Of a stretch of 64,000 nt of DNA, positions 57,345-64,000 are shown in pieces. Every line of letters begins with the position of its first letter. Position 1 is the stretch's first letter. Origin of the DNA: Alopecurus myosuroides (taxonomy: Eukaryota > Streptophyta > Magnoliopsida > Poales > Poaceae). A model generated the notes under the pieces. It was not told the origin of the DNA. It searched no databases and saw only the letters and a list, made by a program, of their open reading frames with translations. Where the stretch lies: contig CM054062.1 in the NCBI GenBank assembly GCA_028641055.1, forward strand, positions 25,912,808 to 25,976,807. Reading direction: 5' to 3'. A program made the position numbers and the translations under genes.

Positions 57345-57445
57345 CTTATTAGGCATGAGTTAGTAATAAGTGGATGCGATAACTCATTGATCCGGTCGAT
57401 TAATGAATTGTCACATCCATTTACTACTGGATCATGCCCAATAAG
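57345..57445. repeat. Near-palindromic 100-bp hairpin
   Basis: The left arm (CTTATTAGGCATGAGTTAGT...) and the right arm reversed (CTTATTGGGCATGATCCAGT...) match at about 26 of 34 positions, with a short loop near 57395. A foldback structure of this size suggests a small MITE or foldback element. No clear TSD was found. Confidence 0.55.
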
Positions 57446-57715
57446 CCAACAGTTGGTGCAACATCACAAATGTGAGTAACAAGACTCAAACTTTGGTGTG
57501 TGGAAATGAATCATCCCCTCCCCACCACTAGGAAATGTCTTAGTTTGCAATTATTTGCTAACTAAAATAAAGAAGAATCCGAAGAAGTAGAATAAAAATG
57601 CGATCAGATTCTAAAACTCCTTTCCTTTTGGTTTTTTTATTTTTTATTTTTTATTTTCAATCCGAAAAATAAGAATACATTCCATTAGAGTAATATGTAA
57701 TTTTGAAATTTATTA

Positions 57716-58132
57716 CTCCCTCTGCCTCAGTTTATTAGTCACAATTAGTGTTTCTCTGTGACCTAAGTGAACAATGATAGGGCGAAGGGGATAGATAGAG
57801 GGATTGTTTCGTGCCTAATTTTGTTTGATATCCATAGAGGAATTTAATGTAGAATCCCAAAGATACATGCCCTCCCGCTACCATTAAACTCCTTTTCTTG
57901 CTTGCAAACCGAGCGAGAAAAAAAATCTGGGCATGCGTTGACCAGTTTCGTTCTCTCCCCCTAGTTCATATTGCATGCAGAGAGTAAAATGGTTTCTAAT
58001 AGGCGGGTAATTAAATTGGGGGTGGGCTGATGCGGTTTTCTCTCTATACTAATTGAGAATTAAATGTCTAGATTGTGCCTAACTCTTGAGAAAATCTGAT
58101 TTCGATATTGTGACTAATAATCCGAGATGGAG
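57716..58132. mobile_element. Stowaway-like MITE
   Basis: The left end CTCCCTCTGCCTCAG follows TA, the canonical Stowaway start. Both ends share TTATTAGTCACAAT (inverted at 58110-58122). The right terminus is degenerate (GATGGAG) and the right TA is lost, so the copy is old. It is 417 bp with no ORF. Confidence 0.65.
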
Positions 58133-58510
58133 TCCTTGTTGAATTAGCAAAGATTTTCCTTTTAAAATACTTCAATTTATTAGCCAGCATGCCAGAAATG
58201 GCATCTCTAGCCATTTGGACATTAACATCTAAACACTCAGTTCAAAAAATAAAAAATAATAAACTTCAAACATCTGCGCGCCTAATTATGACCGTTAACA
58301 GCCGCGCGCCAAATCTCCACTGAAACAACCTCACGCAGGGTCCCACTCGCCAGCGTCTGCGCGTCAAATCTCCACAACTACGCTCCTCGCCCACTCGTCT
58401 ACTCCTCCACTAAAAGCGGCCTCCATAGAAAGCCTCCACTTTGCCCTCCCGCCCCAACAGCGGCTGCCACGGCTTCGCCCTCCCCCCGTCCTCGGCGTCG
58501 TTCTCAAACA

Positions 58511-59317
58511 ATGACTGGTAAGCCCTGGTTCCCTCCCTTTCCCATCCTCAACCAAATGATGCGATGTATGTTAGATGCCGGCAGATCTAGGTTTGATACC
58601 GGTGGATGTAGGTTAAATGTCAGCGGATGTAGGTCACCATTGATGTTTTAGTTACCATCGGCCATGGATCTAGCTCACGCTACCGTTACAGGGCCCTCAG
58701 ATATCGTTTCCCCCACCCAAATGGAGATCGACCTGAACAAGGCCTCGGGGCTCGCAAAGCCCCCTGTTATTCATATAGCCAAGGTAAATGGCATATAAAT
58801 TAGTCTTGTAGCCAAATGTTCTCTTAAGATTCATCTATCTCCTTTTGCCTTTGTCGACACTTCTTTGATTTTTATTCTTTTCATATTTGGCTATAGGACA
58901 ACACTGCAGGTTGTGACTTTTGCAGCATGTCGCGTACTGAAATTCAAAAATTGGTGCAGCAGTCAGTTGAGACAATTGAATCTCATCGTCTCTATCAAGG
59001 TAGCTGGTTGATGATACCTGCGCTGAGAAGCTAATCTGTTTCGCCTGCTGCGAGGACAGGCTGGACAGGGCGATGAAAGCTTCAAAAATGCTAGCACTCG
59101 AGTTGGAATTGCGGGAACAAAAGAGAAGCTATATGATCATGCACGGCTTGGTTACGAGGCTTGATTCTGAGCTGAAGAGTGCGAAGAAAACTCTGAACGT
59201 AGCCGAAGAGGAGTGCGACATGCTCCAGAGGGGAAAAGACACCCTGTTGGAGAGTGCAAAGTACACCAATGTGAAGTTGAGATACATTCTAAGTGTCTTG
59301 CAAGATTATGGAATGAG
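58511..59317 (+). pseudogene. Unidentified gene with Cys motif and coiled coil, spliced, one frameshift
   Basis: Exon 1 is tiny (58511-58517, ATGACTG, donor GTAAGC). Exon 2 is 58692-58783 (PSDIVSPTQMEIDLNKASGL, donor GTAAAT). Exon 3 starts at 58897 after TATAG. The junctions join in phase. Exon 3 has CDFCSMSRTEIQKLVQQ, a second Cys cluster (LICFACCED) and a long charged coiled coil (ALELELREQKRS, LDSELKSAKKTL) to a donor at 59318. After the codon for Q at about 58996 the frame must shift to reach LICFACCED, so a small indel or an unrecognised splice exists at 58999-59010. The 58320-58510 stretch is C-rich like a 5' UTR. I do not recognise the family. C-x2-C pairs suggest metal binding, by inference. 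Confidence 0.5.
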
Positions 59318-60741
59318 GTAAAACTACCTTGCTCTTTAATTAGATTATGTCAACCTGCAATGCTTGCCAGTGACTCTAGTTGTTATTCATTTCTCTATTT
59401 TTTTGCATGTGCTGATGATTAGACTGTGCAATGCTAAAATGCAAAGGATTACTCTCCAGTACCTAGTAGCGTTTACAAGGACATTGTTTGTTCATGCTCC
59501 CTGGTCCTGTGGAGTTTGACCCTTTGCACTTTCTTTGCAATGTATGTATGAGGCTTTCTTATTTTATGTTCATTATCTGTTCTGTGTGTCGATGATTGAA
59601 CCCTTCACCTTTTCTCGATGATACTATCGGCCCTTACCTAGTGTTGTGTACAACTACATTTGTTCTGCATCTTCCTTGGTAAGTGTTTGATGATCTCATT
59701 GATTTCTGTGTGCTTCTTTACTATGAGGCCCCAATTATGATTTTGTCTGTAATGCATGAGCTATATTGGTTCTGCATATTCCTTGGCAAGTGGTCGATGA
59801 TTTCATTGATTTGTGTGTACTTCTTTACTATGAGGCCCCTATCTAGGCTTGGTTCTCTGCCGATGATTAATATGCAGCAATGTCTCCAACAGTTGGCATA
59901 CCATAGCAAAAAGAGTGTCATATTTGTGGTTGATCAGAGTGCCGATGATTAAACTGTGCAATGTTAAAATGCAGAGGGAGACTCCTCTAGACCTAGTAGC
60001 ATTTACAAGGACCTAGTAGCTTGTTTATGCCACCGGGTTTAGTGGTTTATCACCTCTGTACTTGTGTCATTTGTACATATGAGACAGTTTTGTCACTCGT
60101 CTTTGTATGTATGGAAGTATATATGCTTCTTTTTTGTAAATGTGCTAAACAAGTATGATGCTTTTTTACTAGTGTTTCTGTGGACGCGGTTTTGGAAAGT
60201 TCCGGTGGATGATGTGAACCTCTGGATGTGGCTTTGGAATGCATGCTAGCATAGGAAAATATCCGATGGATGACGTGGGCCTGTGGATGTGGCTTCGGAG
60301 TGGATGTTCGCATAAAAAAAGTTCTCGTTAACCCGTGGACCTGTTGTTGAACATTTTGTGGTGCTAATTTCAGTTATTATAAATCTCCTATGCTTCAGAG
60401 TGCATATAACCGCGATGATGGAGCGGAACAGACATCAAAGAGGGCGAGGATGCAGTATATTAGTATTAGTACTAGGGTATCCATTATTGCAAATGTAAAA
60501 CCATGTCAATTCATTTACATTTCAGAGTGCATGTTATGATTTAGATCTCCTATTCAGTAATTTGGTTGAGACTCTAGCCGCGTGGGATACCCGGCCATCT
60601 CTCCTCTCCACTCCCAAACTGTGGATAATGCAGCGGCTCCCCATGCAGGCGCATAACGCTCTCTTCTCTACTCCCAAATTGTCCGTATGTGCCCACACCT
60701 CTCTACTCCCAAACTTCCTTGTGTGCGGATCCACCGGTACC
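59318..60741. other. Region with short local duplications
   Basis: No protein recognised. A tandem duplication of about 107 bp (59666-59773 and 59774 on) shares TGATTTCTGTGTGCTTCTTT-type sequence. A 60-bp block at 59423-59485 recurs at 59948-60015 (ACTGTGCAATGCTAAAATGC). Near 60200-60310 a 62-bp unit with GTGGATGTGGCTT occurs twice. The phrase CTCTACTCCCAAA is repeated three times at 60605-60720. Confidence 0.55.
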
Positions 60742-61113
60742 ATGTCTGGCCGTCGCGAGGAGGGCCGCCAGCAGCAGATCCACATGTACTTTCCTCGGTG
60801 CAACGTGCAAGCCGTGGAGCGTGCGCGTGCCCGTGAGGCGTACCGGTGCGAGGTGCATCAGGCCAACTCGTCCCGCGCACCACCACCTCCGGCTCCACCC
60901 ATCGCACCTTCGGACGTCGAGGAGGAAGAAGAGGAGGAGGATCTCGCCGTCGAGTTCCACAACAACGCCCTGCAGTGGCCCCACATGCAGGCGGGGATTT
61001 TAGCATCCCTGGAGAGTTTCGCGGCATAAGAGCTTCGGCATGCGAGGCTCACCCGAGTTTTCATGGTCAAGCTAGAGGCCGACACCACGGAAGCGATCCG
61101 CCATTCGATGTAG
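60742..61113 (+). pseudogene. Unidentified small basic-acidic protein relic
   Basis: ATG 60742 opens a frame of 95 codons with MSGRREEGRQQQIHMYFPR, then a basic helix (AVERARAREAYRCEVHQ), Pro-rich (APPPPAPPIAPS), a Glu run and a C-terminal HMQAGILASLESFAA. It ends at TAA 61027-61029, but the frame continues to TAG 61111-61113 with a plausible helix (ELRHARLTRVFMVKLE). The stop may therefore be a mutation. Similar proteins occur often in Triticeae in my memory, without known function. Confidence 0.45.
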
Positions 61114-61758
61114 AATGAAGATGCGGTGGAGCTAGCGAAAGCGCGGCGGCACCCTAGGCTAGGACGCTAGATCCCGTGTCTATCCTTTTCATTTTGTGAT
61201 TTGTTTCAGAAACGGCTTGTTCATTGTAATGTTAACTGTGATGATTTCGAAGATTATGGGCATGCTTACTTTCGAAGATTATGTGCATGCTTATTTACCG
61301 TGGATGACAACCGGGGTCCAGGCATCAATTGGTCGGTCGTAGCCAGTCAAAGGAATCAAACAGGGTAGGATGTGTCATGCGACAAAAATTCGCGACATTC
61401 TATGTGACCAGGCCAGTTTCATCGAAGGCAACTAAGCTCTAAGTGGGCTACTAGGCCGGAAATGAAAATCCACGACGTAAAATTAGCGAAAAGTCACGCA
61501 AAACTAGTCTACGACGGACCAAACCAAAATGTCGAGAGAAAAATCCACTTCTCAGCCATCCGCAACGGAAAAAACGAGGCTATCAAAACATTGCGCTCAA
61601 ATCATCCATTCGCACGGAATTTGGTAGTGTAGTGTGGTACCCAAGTCTTCCACCGGTAAATTGGGTTTCAGCATTGCTGGTTGACAAAAAAGAATCTCAT
61701 CAATCTCATTTCTTTCTTCCATAAAGACCTCACTTTCGTGGTCCTCCATGCATTGTTG
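61114..61758. other. Unassigned sequence before the next LTR
   Basis: CATGCTTACTTTCGAAGATTATG-like phrase repeated at 61240-61290. Otherwise no gene, no recognised repeat ends. The last five bases before the LTR are TGTTG, the expected position of its TSD. Confidence 0.35.
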
Positions 61759-63405
61759 TGATACGTCTCCAACGTATCTATAATTTTTGATGTTCCATGA
61801 TGATATTATGACAATTTCTACATGTTTTCTCCCTTCTTTATGTCATTTTTATCGATTTTCCGGACTAACCTATTGACAAGATGCCACAGAGTCAGTTCCC
61901 TGTTTTTCTGTTTTTAGTTTCAGAAAAGTTATTCTGGAAATATCCTCGGAATTGGAAAATTCGAAGCCCGAAAGTCTTAGAATTCCCGAAGGTTCCACGG
62001 AGTCCCGAAGAGACCCGGAGAGGGGCCTCAGGGGGGCCACACCAAGGGGGGTGGCGCCCCCCCTTGGCCGTGCCGGGGGGTGGTGTGGGGCCCCCATGGC
62101 TCCACCGCCTTTGCACTTTCGCCTATTTAATCCCCTCCAAAGGAAAACCCTAAGCACCTGATCAAAAATCCCCGAAAGTTCCGCAACCGCCGTCGTCGTC
62201 AACCCTAGATCAGGGGGGTTCTGAAGCTGTCTCCCGGCACCCTATCGAAGAGGAGATCATCACCGGAGGCCTCTTCATCACCATGCGTGCCTCCGGAGTG
62301 ATGCGTGACTAGTTCATCCTTGGACTACGGGTCCATAGCAGTAGCTAGATGGTTGTCTTGTCCTCCTATGCATCAACGTTTAGATTTCGTGAGCTGCCTA
62401 ACATGATCGAGATTGTTCTAATGTAATTCTATGTGCTATGTTTGCTGGGATTCGATGAATATTGAACTTATTCCAAGTTGATTATAGTCTTTATTGCATA
62501 TGTTATTTGTGATCTTGCATGCTTTCCGTTGCTAGTGGTTGCTCTGGCCAAGTAGTTGCTAGTGACTCCAAGAGGGAGTATTTATGCTCGATAGTGGGTT
62601 CATGCCTCCTTTTCGCCTGTGCTCGAGTTACAGAAACGTGACGGGGGAGGATGTGTTGTTCCCACTAGGGAGAAAACAGTGGTGTGACTGCCCGCGTGCA
62701 CAATCATTGCTTACATTACACACATTGCTTAATGCGATTATCTGTTGTTTGCAACTTAATACCTAAGGGGGTTCGGATGATAACCTGAGGATGGATTATT
62801 AGGCATAGATGCAGTTGGATTATGGTCTATGTATATTGTTGTAATGCCCGCACTAAATATCATAGTAGTCATCATGTCATGAATGTGCACTACGGTGCAA
62901 CCTCTATTTGTCAATTGCCTAGTTGTAATTTGTTCACCCAACATACTATCTTTTATGGAGAGACACCACTAGTGAGCCTATGAACCCCGGTCCATTTTCC
63001 TATACTCTTAAACAAACCACTACAATTTCCTGCTTTCTTTACTTACTGCAAGCATACACTATTCTCCACACTATATGTCTAATCTTTGATTTCAGCAAGA
63101 CCGGTGAGATTGACAACCTCACTGGACCGTTGGGACAAAGTATTTTGGTTGTGTTGTGTGCAGGTTCCGCGTTGTTGCTGACACCGGTGAGCCATCACCA
63201 CCGTTAGTGGAATCAACCTTCCGAAGATCCTCTTTCTCCTACTGGATTGATAACCTTGGTTATTAACTGAGGGAAATTCTTACGGCTGCACTCATCACGC
63301 CCTCCTCTTGGGGTTCCCAACACACAGGAATTTCTGTAGCAAAAGGAATTTCTAGCACCTTTATCATGATTCAAAAGCCATCAAGAAGCAACCACTCCCT
63401 CATCA
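61759..63405 (+). repeat. 5' LTR of Athila-type element (right end uncertain)
   Basis: Shares landmarks with the solo LTR at 52686-54302. Contains GC-rich GGGGGGCC-type tracts near 62030-62100 and a TATA-like CTATTTAA at 62122. The end is ambiguous because two CA candidates (63366 and 63405) precede the PBS. Confidence 0.75.
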
Positions 63406-63610
63406 ACTCTGCAAGCAACAAGAATTTCTAACGCTGTTGCCGGGGTGAAAGTAGTCTTATGGAAATGGGAGTCTCTCACTCGCAACCTCTTTATTTTGTT
63501 TATTGTCTTGTTTTTATTTTTTGTCTTGTTTTGCTTCTTTATATCAAAAACACACAAAAAATAGTTTACTTCATAGTTGTTATTTATTTGTTTGCTTTTA
63601 TTTTGCTAAA

Positions 63611-63786
63611 ATGAGTTCCTCTGAGAATACAAAGTTGTGTGACTTCACTAGCACAAACAAAAATGATTTTATTTGCACACATATTGCTCCACCTGCTCCT
63701 ACTGTTGCTTTCTATGAAATTAAACATGCTTTATTAAATCTTTTTATGAAGAGCAATTTTCTGGTGTTAGTACTGATGATGCTGCT
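63611..63786 (+). pseudogene. Athila-type gag, N-terminal fragment
   Basis: Starts MSSSENTKLCDFTSTNKND, then FICTHIAPPAPTVAFYE, the conserved N-terminus of this gag type. About 45 codons in, near 63747, one base is missing relative to the expected pattern, so the frame changes (NFLVLVLMMLLV). Sequence is cut at 63787 by the next element. Confidence 0.75.
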
Positions 63787-64000
63787 TGTAACAGCCCAAT
63801 TTTTGGAAGACGGGAAAAACTTGTTTTCAAGAACCCAAAAATCAGGGCCAACAAAAACTTTTTAATATGTTTGACTTATGCTTGTGTTTTCATTTCTATT
63901 TGATTGTTGTATGTGTTTGTGTTTGAGTTTGTTAACAACTAACATTAAAAAACAATGATCATAAACCATCTTAAAACACAACCCCGGTGATCAAGTCATG
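63787..64000 (+). mobile_element. Start of a further LTR element (TGTAACAGCCC)
   Basis: At 63787 the gag sequence changes abruptly to TGTAACAGCCCAATTTTTGG, a typical TGTAAC LTR start like that of the 4.7-kb solo LTR read on its own strand. The rest lies outside the window, so type and TSD cannot be checked. Confidence 0.5.

Larger units (their letters stand above)
61759..64000 (+). mobile_element. Athila-type gypsy element, 5' end (runs off window)
   Basis: LTR starts TGATACGTCTCCAACG at 61759; I place its end near 63366 or 63405. PBS-like ACGCTGTTGCCGGGG lies at 63432-63446 (the family form is TGGCGCCGTTGCCGGGG, so it is altered). A gag start follows at ATG 63611. Reads on the plus strand. 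Confidence 0.85.

Noticed and set aside
63787..64000. Naming the last element as the same family as the 4.7-kb solo LTR
   Set aside because: Only the TGTAACA(T/G)CCCAA start is shared, and 214 bp is too little to assign a family.

Overview
The window looks like intergenic DNA from a large-genome grass, most likely Triticeae (wheat, rye, barley or Aegilops). The evidence is an Angela/BARE-like copia element, Athila-lineage gypsy LTRs beginning TGATACGTC, Tat-lineage gypsy elements with antisense genes, a Stowaway-like MITE, and long satellite stretches. The organism call rests on recalled family features, not on a search. I see no rRNA, tRNA, CRISPR array or intact ordinary host gene.

Layout. 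A tandem satellite (unit about 358 bp) fills 1-5684 and continues at 32386-32818 and 41215-42234. It is split by two LTR retrotransposons. The first is an old Tat-type gypsy element at 5685-32385 (TSD GGTAT, LTRs about 12% diverged by eye). It keeps gag, protease and a decayed antisense gene but has no reverse transcriptase or integrase. Its gag is interrupted by a second, young Tat-type element at 12408-30413 (TSD GGAGA, two 471-bp LTRs with about 5 differences), itself interrupted by a 4.7-kb solo LTR at 18125-22859 (TSD CTCAT). The satellite's second break is an Angela/BARE-like copia element at 32819-41214 (TSD GAAAA). Its LTRs are about 99% identical but its interior is fully decayed.

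At 42235-52326 lies an Athila-lineage gypsy element on the minus strand with a truncated 3' LTR. It has gag, a broken protease and an extra ORF in the env position, but no pol. A TIR-bounded DNA element (43293-44541) sits inside it. A solo LTR (52686-54302, TSD GCCAC) splits a GC-rich coding-like fragment. The stretch 54308-61758 is the most gene-like: a two-exon zf-XS (SGS3/FDM-type) pseudogene with a minisatellite in its intron, an unidentified Cys-rich/coiled-coil gene with clear splice sites and one frameshift, and an unidentified low-complexity reading frame. From 61759 another Athila-type element starts; its gag is cut at 63787 by a further element that runs off the window.

How the parts work together. 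The inner Tat element has two convergent transcription units. On the minus strand one reading frame runs from the LTR through gag, protease, RT, dual RNase H and integrase, broken by three stop codons and lacking one RT catalytic aspartate. On the plus strand, between pol and the 3' LTR, lies an antisense gene with its own TATA box, a spliced 5' leader with a short uORF, a PF04195-type domain and at least five coding exons. The outer element carries a decayed relative of the same gene. This antisense gene is the most interesting object in the window. Antisense ORFs of this type are known from Tat/Grande-like elements, so the class is described; the full exon, promoter and uORF structure is what deserves attention.
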